From positions 62,001 through 126,000 of the forward strand of contig JAKAQR010000003.1 of assembly GCA_021819725.1 (NCBI GenBank): a stretch of DNA of 64,000 nt. Reading direction: 5' to 3'. Shown here piece by piece: positions 1 through 9,500 of the stretch. The notes under the pieces are model-generated. The model did no database searches and was not told the origin of the DNA. It was given only the letters and a program-made list of their open reading frames with translations. The DNA is from Actinomycetes bacterium (GTDB lineage Bacteria > Actinomycetota > Acidimicrobiia > Acidimicrobiales > Acidimicrobiaceae). How positions within the stretch are numbered: the stretch's first letter is position 1; every line of letters begins with the position of its first letter. The translations under genes and the position numbers were made by a program.

Positions 1-188
1 AGATCCTCCCCACTGTAGAGGGGGATACACCAGCTAGGGCTGCCATGGTGTTGGTTGACCAATGGGTTGATGAATCCGGTGGATCAGTCGTGGTAGTGAG
101 TTTGATGATCTTTAGCGATCTTGTCATCCCCGTGGGTTCTTGGAACTCCAGGTCTTGGTGCATCACCTAACGATTTCACACCATAGAG

Positions 189-205
189 CAATACCGTTAA
201 CTTAG
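189..205 (+). repeat. Left terminal inverted repeat of the IS4-family element
   Basis: CAATACCGTTAACTTAG, matched perfectly in inverse orientation at 1655-1671. The transposase stop codon (202-204, minus strand) is inside it. Confidence 0.9.
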
Positions 206-1622
206 GGACCAGCCGCAATGACATAGATGAGATCTTTGATCTCCCTAGAGGGTTGAGGCCAATTGGAGTGGTTGGGATACTTGGTGGGATAGGGACTCAT
301 CCGCTTTCGCACGACACGGGGATTGGAGCGCAAGCGTCGCTTTGGTAGTACCTGGTCAAGTATTTGACAGGTGGCACGGCTGAAGGCTTCAGCGAGGACC
401 TCTGGGGGAAAAACCCGGACTCATGAGCGCGCTGGTGCGAGCGCATCCGGAGAGATCCAAGAAACGAGAGCGATAGCGGGTCCCCTCTAGAGGATGCAGA
501 GACATCATCCATGAGCTCTCTGATACCAACGTGCAGGGCTAACATCCCCCAGATCTCCTGGTAGACAAGCTCTGGGGATTGTGACCGGAGCACCCTTCGT
601 GCCTCGAACTGGTGGGTCTTTAGTTCATCAAAGGCCGATTCGATCTCCCAACGCTTTGCATAGAGTGCGGCCAGCTCGTGAGCTGGTGCGATCTCAGGAT
701 CAGTGATCGAGCAAAAGAGCCGGTAGAACAGATCAGGGTCCTCACCTTCGGTGATGTGATACTGGAATGACTCGTACCATCATTGAATGTCTCTTTCCCC
801 TGTCCTTGTGGTGATAGACATTGCCAAGGTAGGAACCATCCTCGAGTTCGGCGACTGTTTCAATACGATAGTTAACCTTTGCTCGCCATAAGAGTTGGGC
901 ACCCGTGCTAGCTACTTGCTGTGAGAGATCATAGGAGAAGAACCCACGATCACCAAGACAGAGCATCCCTGGTTTGAGTTGATCGATCACACCTTGGGCC
1001 AATACCTGCTCAGCAGTGCTATAGGGACCGACGTTGGCCGCAAAGATCGTATGGGTGCCACACTCTAGGAGACCGACGATTCTTGCTTTGGCATAGGCGG
1101 CTTCCCCGAGAGGGGTGGTTGGCTTTGCAAAGTGAGCAAGGTTCTCGGCAGAATCAGCGACGCTCAGGCTCGTTCCGTCGATCGCAACAAGACGTAACCC
1201 CCGATAGAAGGCACCCGCATCACCAGGTACTGCCAGAGGCTTTGCAACTGCCTCGTAGAGCCGCTTCATGGGTTCGGCTCCCAAGCGTAGGCGAGCCTTA
1301 AAGATCGCCACCTTCGAGGGAACACTCCAAGTGGACCTGAACTGATCTGCCCAACGAAGTCCCTCGCTTAAGTGACGCATGACCTCCTCATAGGAGTCCT
1401 GGGGATAGAGCGAGAGAGCCAGGATGTAATAGATCATCACCCGTGATGGGAGGAGTCGGATGCGCTGTTGGACTTTACCCGTTGTTGGACTTTACCCGTT
1501 GAGCTGAGTATCGAATCGATGAGCTCTCTCGAGAAGGTACAGGTGAGAACTCCGATCGAGAGATGATCGGTCAGTCGTGAATCCTCTGGTTGTTTTCTCC
1601 ACCCGGGTCTTGGCATCAGCAT
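202..1622 (-). pseudogene. IS4-family transposase, three frameshifts
   Basis: Three consecutive minus-strand frames together spell one IS4-type DDE transposase. The first (from an ATG at 1622) gives the N-terminal domain, the second (1440-742) carries the catalytic core with the VAIDGTSLSVAD and CLGDRGFFSYDL segments that hold the first two acidic residues, and the third (from about 757) carries KRWEIESAFDELK with the final glutamate. Lesion 1 is a 17-bp tandem duplication at 1468-1501; removing one copy brings frames 1 and 2 back into register. Lesion 2 is a one-base shift near 755-760. Lesion 3 is an extra base in the G5/A5 run at 404-413, after which the true C-terminus (MSPYPTKYPNHSNWPQP) ends in the left repeat. 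Start choice is tentative. Confidence 0.9.
1468..1501 (+). repeat. 17-bp tandem duplication that breaks the transposase
   Basis: TTGGACTTTACCCGTTG occurs twice head to tail (1468-1484 and 1485-1501). Seventeen is not a multiple of three, and deleting one copy restores the transposase frame, so this looks like a replication-slippage insertion that inactivated the element. Confidence 0.92.
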
Positions 1623-1654
1623 CTCCCGAAACCCAGTAGAGCATAGATGTGGTA

Positions 1655-1671
1655 CTAAGTTAACGGTATTG
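1655..1671 (-). repeat. Right terminal inverted repeat of the IS4-family element
   Basis: CTAAGTTAACGGTATTG, the reverse complement of 189-205. It marks the transposase-promoter side of the element. Confidence 0.9.
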
Positions 1672-1889
1672 ATCTCTAACCATAATATCACTCGCGCCAA
1701 CGATACGCTAGTCTCGTGCGCTTTGAATGCGGGAGTGAAGTACGCATTACACGCAGATTCATCAACACATTTGCACCTTTTTGTTGTCAGGAATAGAATG
1801 ATGCGATTGGTGGTGGCAAATAAGTCCGGCGATGCAACAAGTAAGCCGGGTGTGTTATCTGTTGTGGCACTGCTTGGCTAGGGGGCTAT

Positions 1890-2876
1890 ATGGACACTGC
1901 AGCGTCTGATCGATCATTCTTGGTCTGCCCTACTATTGTGCGCAGGGTTTCGTTGATTGCTTTGATTGCAACCTACTTGCTGGTTGTCCTAGGAAGTACC
2001 GTTCGTGTGACACACTCGGGGATGGGCTGCCGGAGCTGGCCACTATGTAATGGACATCTAGCACCAATAGATAACTTTCACTCCGCGATGGAGCAGTTCC
2101 ACCGCTACATCGCGGCAATAGTGAGCGTTCTGGTGTTTTACACTGGTTATCTCGCCTGGCGTCATGCGCGACATTTGCGGAGCGTCTTCGTGCCGGCTCT
2201 CATTTCCTGCGGGATCATTCTCGTGCAGGTCGTGCTTGGAGCCATTACCGTCCTGACTCACAACGCCCCGATAACGGTCGGCATGCATCTCGTCACCGGC
2301 CTCATCGAACTTGGCATCGTTACCGTGGTCGCTACCGCTGCCTTCATCGCGCCTACACGTGCAACCGGTGGACCAACTCATACGACTGACAGCTATATGC
2401 TCCGTTTGGCGATCACGGGTGTTCTCGCTACCTTGGCCATAATCATAACTGGAGCTTTCGTGGTCGACTCAGGGGCGGCAAAAGCCTGTCCCGGTTGGCC
2501 GGTGTGTTCCTTCAATGCCGCACCTGCCCGCTTGATTGTTGCCCAGTTTCTACATCGAGGGATGGTAGCTATCGGTGGCTTGGCCATCGCCGTCGTTCTG
2601 CTTCGAGCCTGGAGGAACTGGCGTTCACTTGGTGCCGGTCCGTTGATCGTATTCGACGCAACCATGTTTTTGGTCCAGGTAGTTGCCGGTGCGTTTTCGG
2701 CGGTTCTCAAGGCACCTCCAGGTGTACAAGATCTTCATTTAGCCATTGGTGCGATTTTCTGGATGGGCATGGTAGCACTTGCTACCTTCGGATGGGTGCA
2801 TAAACCGGACCATAATGGAATAAATGGCTCTCCTGACATCCATGTGGATGTCCCAGCCCCTAGGTCCAGCCCCTAG
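1890..2876 (+). CDS. ctaA: Heme A synthase, COX15/CtaA family
   Basis: Membrane enzyme that oxidises the C8 methyl of heme O to give heme A for aa3-type cytochrome oxidases. The 328-residue protein has about eight hydrophobic helices in two similar halves. The first half has GSTVRVTHSGMGCRSWPLC with the cysteine pair C47/C53, then E68 and H71 in EQFHR and H133; the second half has the pair C200/C206 in ACPGWPVC, H222 in FLHRG and H283. These match the heme-ligand histidines, the essential glutamate and the extracellular cysteine pairs of the family. A ribosome site (AGGGGG) precedes the ATG. The last residues lie on a 13-bp tandem duplication that sets the present stop codon. No other oxidase-assembly gene is adjacent; the flanks are an insertion sequence and a tRNA. 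Confidence 0.93.
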   Translation: MDTAASDRSFLVCPTIVRRVSLIALIATYLLVVLGSTVRVTHSGMGCRSWPLCNGHLAPIDNFHSAMEQFHRYIAAIVSVLVFYTGYLAWRHARHLRSVFVPALISCGIILVQVVLGAITVLTHNAPITVGMHLVTGLIELGIVTVVATAAFIAPTRATGGPTHTTDSYMLRLAITGVLATLAIIITGAFVVDSGAAKACPGWPVCSFNAAPARLIVAQFLHRGMVAIGGLAIAVVLLRAWRNWRSLGAGPLIVFDATMFLVQVVAGAFSAVLKAPPGVQDLHLAIGAIFWMGMVALATFGWVHKPDHNGINGSPDIHVDVPAPRSSP

Positions 2877-2880
2877 GTCC
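2855..2880 (+). repeat. 13-bp tandem duplication at the ctaA stop
   Basis: AGCCCCTAGGTCC is repeated twice (2855-2867, 2868-2880). The second copy supplies the in-frame TAG that ends ctaA; without it the frame would stay open toward the neighbouring tRNA gene. Confidence 0.85.
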
Positions 2881-2941
2881 AGTTCAACGGGTTTATCTGA
2901 GTCAGATACGGCAGAACTACCTATGAACTGGATGCCTTTGG

Positions 2942-3014
2942 CGCGCTCGGAGAGATTCGAACTCCCAACCTTCTGATCCGTAGTCAGATGCTCTATCCGT
3001 TGAGCTACGAGCGC
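2942..3014 (-). tRNA. tRNA-Arg(ACG)
   Basis: A full cloverleaf is readable on the minus strand: acceptor GCGCTCG/CGAGCGC, D-arm AGCTCAACGGATAGAGC, anticodon stem TCTGA/TCAGA with loop CTACGGA (anticodon ACG) and T-arm with GGAGTTCGAATCTCC. CCA is not encoded. The ACG anticodon needs A34-to-inosine editing by TadA, whose gene lies 540 bp downstream at 3557. Confidence 0.95.
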
Positions 3015-3140
3015 TAGCAGGAAACATACTAGTTTACCGGTCACCAGGGCGGGCCGGTGTTTCACTGGCAACCGAATCGATCTGGAGTATGATCCCGCAT
3101 AGTTGGGCAAGTTGGCCCATATCGCGGCGAAAGCCAGTCA

Positions 3141-3560
3141 ATGGATGAACCCCTGTTCTTTCGTGTGGTGCGAGGTGACCGGGCGGTCAGCACGTACCAT
3201 GGATACGTGTCAGAAGAGATCTCCCTGCCAGTCTTCGAAGTTCAGACGACGACGGACGAGGCCACGGTGAGCCTTGCTCTCCGTGATCAGCTTGTCGCCT
3301 CGAATTTGACTCCATGTGTCAAGATTCAGGCCGGGTGCCAATCCAAGTACTACTGGAACGGGAGCTGGCAGAACGCCGATGAGTACGTGATCACCGCTCT
3401 TACACTTGAGACTCATCTAGGACATCTTGTATCGATTATTAAGTCAGCACATAACTATGTCAACCCCGAGGTCATTGCCCGCCCTATTGTGGTGTTATCG
3501 AAGGAGTATGCAGACTGGGTCCAGGATGTTCTTCTTGAGCTGCAGGCGGGTCGGTCGTGA
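3141..3560 (+). CDS. CutA1-like divalent-cation tolerance protein
   Basis: CutA1 proteins are small cytoplasmic trimers with a ferredoxin-like fold linked to copper and divalent-metal tolerance; their exact role is unsettled. Here the C-terminal 80 residues carry the family pattern: TPCVKIQ, then a YYWNGSW segment, then a helix ending SIIKSAHNYVNPEVIARPIV and a final aromatic-rich stretch EYADWV, matching the CV(N/K)I...Y.W.G...H.Y..PEI...P motif order. At 139 residues it is longer than the usual 100-115 because of about 25 extra N-terminal residues, so a later start is possible. The stop overlaps the tadA start (GTGA), so the two genes are translationally coupled. Confidence 0.75.
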   Translation: MDEPLFFRVVRGDRAVSTYHGYVSEEISLPVFEVQTTTDEATVSLALRDQLVASNLTPCVKIQAGCQSKYYWNGSWQNADEYVITALTLETHLGHLVSIIKSAHNYVNPEVIARPIVVLSKEYADWVQDVLLELQAGRS

Positions 3561-4015
3561 GCCTCCGCGACGAAGAGAGGATGCGTCGGTGTTTAGCGCT
3601 CGCCAGGAGCGCTGATCAACGTGATGAGGTCCCGGTAGGTGCGATCGTTGTCATTGGAGGCGAGGTCGTCGCAGAGGCCCATAACGAGACGGTCGCTCAA
3701 CAGAGTTCCTTGGCGCACGCCGAGCTTCTTGCCCTCCAAAGAGCCCAGCTAGAGGTGGGAGATCGTTATCTGTCAGACGCTGAGGTGTACGTAACGTTAG
3801 AGCCGTGCGCCATGTGTGCGGGGGCTCTTGTGCTCGCGCGAGTTCGCCGCCTCATTTTCGCCGCCCGCGATCCCAAGGCGGGTGCGTGTGGGTCACTCTA
3901 CAACCTCTGTGTAGATCCGCGTCTCAACCATGAGATCGAGGTAGTGTCAGACATTCTCGCTGAAGATGCTGGCGCCGTGCTGCAAAGCTTCTTTCAACGG
4001 CGTAGATCGAGCTGA
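3557..4015 (+). CDS. tadA: tRNA-specific adenosine deaminase TadA
   Basis: Deaminates A34 to inosine in the anticodon of tRNA-Arg(ACG), allowing it to read CGU, CGC and CGA. The 152-residue protein has the zinc-dependent cytidine-deaminase-fold signatures HAE (H54, E56 in SLAHAELLAL) and PCAMC (C84, C87), with the substrate-side VPVGAIVV segment near residue 26. The start is GTG, overlapping the cutA-like stop by four bases. Its substrate tRNA is encoded just upstream on the opposite strand (2942-3014). Confidence 0.93.
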   Translation: MSLRDEERMRRCLALARSADQRDEVPVGAIVVIGGEVVAEAHNETVAQQSSLAHAELLALQRAQLEVGDRYLSDAEVYVTLEPCAMCAGALVLARVRRLIFAARDPKAGACGSLYNLCVDPRLNHEIEVVSDILAEDAGAVLQSFFQRRRSS

Positions 4016-4039
4016 TTTCCCGTAAACTGGTTTCGGCTC

Positions 4040-4129
4040 GGAGGGATGCGAGAGTGGCCGAATCGGGCGGTCTCGAAAACCGCTGTACCCGCAAGGGTAC
4101 CGTGGGTTCAAATCCCACTCCCTCCGCCA
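4040..4129 (+). tRNA. tRNA-Ser(CGA)
   Basis: Class II tRNA of 90 nt including an encoded CCA: acceptor GGAGGGA/TCCCTCC, anticodon stem GCGGT/ACCGC with loop CTCGAAA (anticodon CGA), a long variable arm (TGTACCCGCAAGGGTACC) and T-arm GTGGGTTCAAATCCCAC. Its last 22 nt overlap the 3' end of the MBL-fold gene on the other strand. Confidence 0.95.
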
Positions 4130-5076
4130 CCCTCTTGCCGAGTTGGATGTTCATGAGGCGTGTGCTGGCCCTGCCCACTACGCTTGGTGAGCCAACGGTT
4201 GATCCCCATCGCGTTGGCGTGGACGCCACTTAAGGTCAAGAGGCGGTCGCGGGCCAGAGGATCAAGATCTTTCAGATCTGGAACGAACGCCTCCTCAAGC
4301 GCTGTTTCGATCTCGCGTCCGTCATGCATCGCTTGTTCTGCCACCCGACACCAGTCACGAAGAAGGTCCTTGCCTTCGTCGAGGATGTCGACCGCATTGG
4401 CAAATCGACCGTAGTGGGCAAAGGCGAGGTGCGATGGAGTGCGAGACTTCATTGCGTCCAAACTCCGAGTTGCTAGCTCAAGATCAAAGTCAGGAGGTGG
4501 GGTCGCGGGCCAGAGGATTCCCACCTCTGGTAACTTCACTCCAACCGCATCCCCACAGAACATTGTCCCCGTGGGTTCATGCCAAAGGGATAGATGGTGT
4601 TTGGCATGGCCAGGTGTCAAGAGCGCCTCAAGATGCAATCCCTTGGTGATCTGAATGGTGTCACCCTCCTCCACGGCGATGATTCGGTCGGCGGGAGTCG
4701 GATCCAGGCGCCCGTAGAGCGAATCGAGGAGAGGCCCATAGACCCTCGATGCTGAGTCGATCAAGCGTGTCGGGTCGGCGAGGTGCCGGGCTCCGTTTGG
4801 GTGAACGTAGACCTTCGCATTTGGGAATGCTCGGGCGATGTCGCCGACACCTCCTGCGTGGTCGAGATGGATGTGGGTGAGCACGACAGCAGCAAGGTCC
4901 GAGGGGCTAATGCCAAGGTTGTTGAGTTCCGCGATGAGTAGGGGAGCACTGCTCTGTGAGCCCGTCTCGATCAAGACAGGACTTTCACCGGTAACGAGAT
5001 AGCCAGCAGTGATGTGTTCCCAGCCGCCGAGTTGGGTATCGATCTCAACGATATTGTCCGCGATAAGTTCAGCCAT
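4108..5076 (-). CDS. MBL-fold metallo-hydrolase
   Basis: Metallo-beta-lactamase-fold hydrolase of 322 residues, substrate unknown. The metal-binding motif THIHLDH is at residues 67-73 (H68, H70, D72, H73), followed by the family histidine in TPGHAKHHLSLW and the aspartate in FCGDAVGV; a C-terminal helical region of about 110 residues follows. The general layout resembles glyoxalase-II-like thioesterases or lactonases. The ATG at 5076 is preferred because the upstream region is the tail of marP; other in-frame starts lie at 5097 and 5166. It is 34 bp downstream of marP and probably co-transcribed. Its stop codon lies inside the tRNA-Ser gene on the opposite strand, an unusual overlap. Confidence 0.85.
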   Translation of the reverse strand: MAELIADNIVEIDTQLGGWEHITAGYLVTGESPVLIETGSQSSAPLLIAELNNLGISPSDLAAVVLTHIHLDHAGGVGDIARAFPNAKVYVHPNGARHLADPTRLIDSASRVYGPLLDSLYGRLDPTPADRIIAVEEGDTIQITKGLHLEALLTPGHAKHHLSLWHEPTGTMFCGDAVGVKLPEVGILWPATPPPDFDLELATRSLDAMKSRTPSHLAFAHYGRFANAVDILDEGKDLLRDWCRVAEQAMHDGREIETALEEAFVPDLKDLDPLARDRLLTLSGVHANAMGINRWLTKRSGQGQHTPHEHPTRQEGGGGSGI

Positions 5077-5110
5077 ACCAGAGCAGCCTAGCTCCATCGA
5101 GAAAGCCTGT

Positions 5111-6316
5111 TTACGGCACACACCCCTCTGTGGAGACCCGATGTTGCGGCTCGGTGAGGGCCTCATGGACCTCCTTGGCTACTGCTGGTGCGGCGAGCGC
5201 GAAACCAACATAGTTATTGGTAGTGGACCGGGAAAACACCACGCCGAGCACTTGGCCGGCAGAATTGACTAACGGTCCACCGGAGTTACCGGGTCGGACG
5301 ATCGCGTCGATCTCATAGACCAGGCGTGTCGTCAGGCCCTTGTTGTAGATGTCGCGCCCAGTGGCGTCAAAGCCTGCCATGATTCCGGCAGACCCATACG
5401 TCAGTGGACCACCCTCGGGATAGCCCAGCACAACCGCCTGGGTGCCACGTGGCTGAACTTGGGTATCAAAGTGCAAGACCGGAGCCTGTAGCCCGGGGAC
5501 CTTCAACACCGCTAAATCGAGATGCGGGTTGTACCAGATAACCGTTGCTGCGAGTTGTGAACCATTCTGGATCACATAGGTACTTGGTTCGCCCGCCACG
5601 ACGTGTGCGTTGGTCGCTACATAGCCAGGTGCAACCACAAAGGCTGAACCCTCCTGGATCTCCGAACAGGCGAGGCCCTCGACCTTGAGCACCGAGGCCG
5701 AGACCTTTGCCTCGATCGCTTTGACCTCAGTAGATGTTGGTAGCGGCACTGGACCAGCCAACGCCGGTGGGATCGAAGCAAAGACGGGAGGAAAACCAGC
5801 CGTGGAAAAGAGTGCGTCAACCTGAGCGAAGACGCTTGGAGCGGGAGGGAGAATTTCATCGAGAGCCTGAACAATTCTTGAGCCCGAGACCTCGGAGGAG
5901 AGTGCTTGGAAGGGCGCATTGAGGGCCAGTGCGGCGACGATCCATACGATCAACAAGGTCGCCGCGATGGAGACGATGACGCCTGCACCGCCGTCGATCT
6001 TTCCAAGATGGAAACGGTCGAGTTTCCTGCTGATCCTGCTGCCGAGACTCCTGCCCAGCGCCGAGGTGATCGATGCGAGCCCAAAGAGAATCACGAGCGA
6101 GATGAACGTGCGTACGATGCCGACTGGAAGTGGTGCGGCCGCGTAGGGCGCGATCACCGCACCGGCGAGAAGTCCAACCCAAAACCCGATGTAGGAGCCG
6201 AGTTGGATGGTTGCGCCTACCTTCAGCCCTCGAGCAGCGGAGAACGCGACGAGAGCGAGGATGACCAGATCCACGAGGTTGAAGCCGAAGATGGCACCTA
6301 AGAACGGGGTTGACAC
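5111..6316 (-). CDS. MarP-like membrane serine protease (CvpA + trypsin-like)
   Basis: The 401-residue protein has four N-terminal membrane helices (about 12-135, CvpA/colicin V domain) followed by a periplasmic chymotrypsin-fold protease. The catalytic triad is readable: H238 in TNAHVV, D267 in LDLAVL and S345 in RPGNSGGPL. Two cysteines, C217 near the domain start and C399 near the C-terminus, sit where mycobacterial MarP has its regulatory disulfide. In mycobacteria MarP is required to keep cytoplasmic pH under acid stress, which fits the acid-habitat inference here. The start is GTG. The MBL-fold gene follows 34 bp downstream. Confidence 0.9.
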   Translation of the reverse strand: MSTPFLGAIFGFNLVDLVILALVAFSAARGLKVGATIQLGSYIGFWVGLLAGAVIAPYAAAPLPVGIVRTFISLVILFGLASITSALGRSLGSRISRKLDRFHLGKIDGGAGVIVSIAATLLIVWIVAALALNAPFQALSSEVSGSRIVQALDEILPPAPSVFAQVDALFSTAGFPPVFASIPPALAGPVPLPTSTEVKAIEAKVSASVLKVEGLACSEIQEGSAFVVAPGYVATNAHVVAGEPSTYVIQNGSQLAATVIWYNPHLDLAVLKVPGLQAPVLHFDTQVQPRGTQAVVLGYPEGGPLTYGSAGIMAGFDATGRDIYNKGLTTRLVYEIDAIVRPGNSGGPLVNSAGQVLGVVFSRSTTNNYVGFALAAPAVAKEVHEALTEPQHRVSTEGCVP

Positions 6317-6480
6317 TTACCGCTTTACCTCGACACAGAACTGCACAAGGTATCAGTGTAGGTTCTCAACTCCCCAAAACAACTGAAAAGATCTTCGACG
6401 TTCGGCCTCGGTACCGGGTCTGTTGCATGCGAACCCGTCTCTGGGTGGCGAGGATGCGCCCATGATCGAGGGGGTTCAGC

Positions 6481-6502
6481 GATCTTTCAACGGAGAAAGA
6501 TC
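6481..6502 (+). promoter_or_regulatory. Perfect 8-bp hairpin upstream of gltB
   Basis: GATCTTTC (6481-6488) and GAAAGATC (6495-6502) form a perfect inverted repeat with a 6-nt loop, 52 bp ahead of the gltB start. It could be a regulator site or a leader hairpin; no T-run follows, so it is not an ordinary terminator. Confidence 0.4.
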
Positions 6503-6554
6503 TTGAGGGTGGCTCGACGGCTATCGTGCCCTATGATGAATTGCCTACGGGTCA

Positions 6555-9500
6555 ATGGGGTCCCTTCTGCCGTACAACACGAGAGAGGTCCGCCAGGTGT
6601 TACCGACCCCAATGCCACCGCTGTACCCCCGAGGTCTAGAGCACGACGCCTGTGGGATTGCATTTCTTGCCGATCTCCATGGGAAGGGTTCGCACAAGCT
6701 CATCCAGATGGGACTTGACGCGCTCGTCAATCTCGAACATCGTGGCGCGAAGGGTTCTGACCCTGATACCGGGGATGGCGCAGGTATCCTCATTCAGAAC
6801 CCTGACGTGTTTTGGAGACGTGATCGGGAGCTGCCGACAGCGGGTGCCTATGTTACTGGTCTTCTGTTCCTTGATGGCGACAGAGCGGAACTACTTGCGC
6901 AGCTGCAACAACTCCTCGATCAATCAAGTTGGCGGATTATCGATCGTCGTGAAGTACCCCGCAACCCTCAGATCCTCGGTGCTGGCTCGCAAGCCTGCGA
7001 ACCCGACATGGTGCAGTTGTTTTTGGAGGATCGTCAAGGAACGACGGGAATACAACTCGAACGCAAGGCTTGGCTCTTGCGTCGCAAGATTGAGCAATCG
7101 ATACCAGAGCTGTACTTTCCGTCGCTGTCGGGTCGTACCTTTATCTACAAGGGAATGCTTTCTGCCCCTCAGGTACAGCAGTATTTTCTTGATCTTCAGA
7201 ATGATCAGCTTTCAACGGGTATTGTGTTGGTTCACTCTCGCTTCTCGACCAACACGTTCCCGTCGTGGAGACTTGCACAACCCTTCCGCATGATCGCGCA
7301 CAACGGCGAGATCAACACCATCGACGGCAATCGCAACTGGATGCGAGCTCGAGAATCGCAGTTATCCTCAGAGTTAGTTGAAGGCGATATCGCTGATGCC
7401 TTCCCACTTGTCGATGTGTCCGAGTCCGATTCGGCTTCGTTGGATGGCGTCTTCGAGATGCTTGCCCTCCACGGTCGCTCCCTCCCGCACGCCATCATGA
7501 TGATGATCCCTGAGGCATGGGAGGCCAATACCTCGATGGATGCCAGGGTTCGCGACTTCTACCGATTCCATGCCTCACTGATGGAGCCTTGGGATGGGCC
7601 AGCAGCAGTGGTCTTCACCGACGGAGAGATGGTGGGTGGGGTGCTCGATCGCAACGGCCTTCGTCCTGCGCGCTACTGGATCACTGACGAAGGAATTGTC
7701 GTGCTCGCCTCCGAGGTCGGCGTGATCGACATCCCATCCTCGTCGGTGGTCGCGCGTGGAAGGTTGGAACCAGGCAGAATCTTCCTAGTGGACACCAGCA
7801 AAGGGACCATACTTGACGACGCTGAGGTCAAGGAGTCACTCGCCACGATGCGACCATGGGGTGACTGGCTGCGCGAGCATCAAGTCTCGTTGAGTTCGCT
7901 GCCGCCGCGGTATATGTTGGTTCCCCAGCACGGATCGGTTGTGCAACGCCAGCAGTTGTTTGGCTATACCGAGGAGGAGCTGCGCCTCATCGTCTTGCCG
8001 ATGGCTACTCAGGGTCAGGAGCCCATCGGTTCGATGGGCTCAGACACACCCCTGGCAGCTCGCTCGCGGCTCCCCCGGCCCTTCTTTGACTTCTTCTATC
8101 AACGTTTTGCCCAGGTAACCAACCCCCCACTTGATGCGATTCGGGAGGAGTTGGTTACCTCGTATGAAGGGGTGATCGGGCCCGAGAAGAATCTGCTTGA
8201 GCCTGGGCCGGCGTCAGTGCGCCAGATACATCTTCCGCACCCAGTGATCGATAACGATGAACTCGCCAAACTCATCTATATCAATGACGATGGTGAGTAC
8301 CCGGATTTGAATGCAAAAGTTATCGATATCCTCTATCCCGTCGGGGAGGGTGCAAAGGGACTCCAAAAAGCACTTGCCACTATCCGGGTAGCCGCTGAGG
8401 AGGCGATTCGGGATGGGTTCGCGGTGGTGATTCTTTCGGATCGCCATGCCGACTGGGAACACGCTCCGATCCCGTCGCTCTTGGCGGTATCCGCGATTCA
8501 TCACCATCTTGTGCGCGCCAAACTACGCACTCAGGCTGGGTTGGTGATCGAGTGTGGCGATGCGCGAGAAGTTCACCACTTTGCAGCCCTTATTAGTTTT
8601 GGTGCTGCGGCGGTCAATCCCTATCTCGCGTTCGACTCCATCGTTGACCTCATCCGTGAGGGTGTGTTGCCCGATATCGCTCCGCGGGTGGCGGTCCGTA
8701 ACTACGTGAAGGCGGCCACCAAGGGGATTATCAAGATTATGTCGAAGATGGGAATCTCGACGATCGGTTCGTACACCGGTGCGCAGATCTTTGAGATCTA
8801 CGGCCTCAGTCAAGAGGTCGTCGACGAATACTTTCCTGGGGCTCGCTCACCCATGGGGGGAGCTACTCTCGTGGAGATCGCCGATGTGGTGGCGGCCCAT
8901 CACCATCGGGCCTACACCCAACACCCTGAGGAGTTCGCCCATCAGAATCTGGCAACGGGGGGCCAATATCAGTGGCGTCGTGATGGTGAGTACCACCTCT
9001 TCAACCCGGAAACAGTCTTTCTGCTCCAACACTCGACGCGCAAAAGGCGACAAGATGTGTTCCGGCGGTATACCTCACTGGTAGATGACCTTGGTCGACG
9101 TGCGAATACTCTTCGAGGGCTTTTGGAGCTTCGGTCAGATGGTGTTCAACCGATTCCAATTGAGGAGGTTGAGTCGGTCAAGTCCATTATCAGTCGATTC
9201 TCTACGGGGGCTATGTCCTATGGGTCGATCTCACAGGAGGCTCATGAGACGCTGGCGATCGCCATGAATCACCTTGGGGGACGCTCCAACACCGGCGAGG
9301 GTGGAGAGGATCCCGAGCGATCAAAACCAGCGCCGGACGGCACCGATCGGCGTTCCAGGATTCGTCAAATCGCTTCGGGTCGCTTCGGGGTCTCGATTGA
9401 GTACCTGAGTGCGGCCGATGATATCCAGATCAAGATGGCCCAAGGGGCAAAGCCAGGAGAGGGTGGGCAACTCCCGGGCGAGAAGGTCTATCCTTGGATC

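Larger units (their letters stand above)
189..1671 (-). mobile_element. IS4-family insertion sequence, decayed
   Basis: The element is bounded by a perfect 17-bp terminal inverted repeat (CAATACCGTTAACTTAG at 189-205, its reverse complement at 1655-1671). It contains one transposase gene on the minus strand whose stop codon lies inside the left repeat, as is common for compact insertion sequences. I see no convincing target-site duplication just outside the repeats. The transposase has three frameshifts, so the copy cannot transpose by itself, although the ends look intact and could be mobilised by a relative elsewhere in the genome. Confidence 0.88.

Noticed and set aside
1669..1881. 70-codon frame between the insertion sequence and ctaA
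   Set aside because: Starts inside the insertion-sequence terminal repeat, has no ribosome site and no motif.
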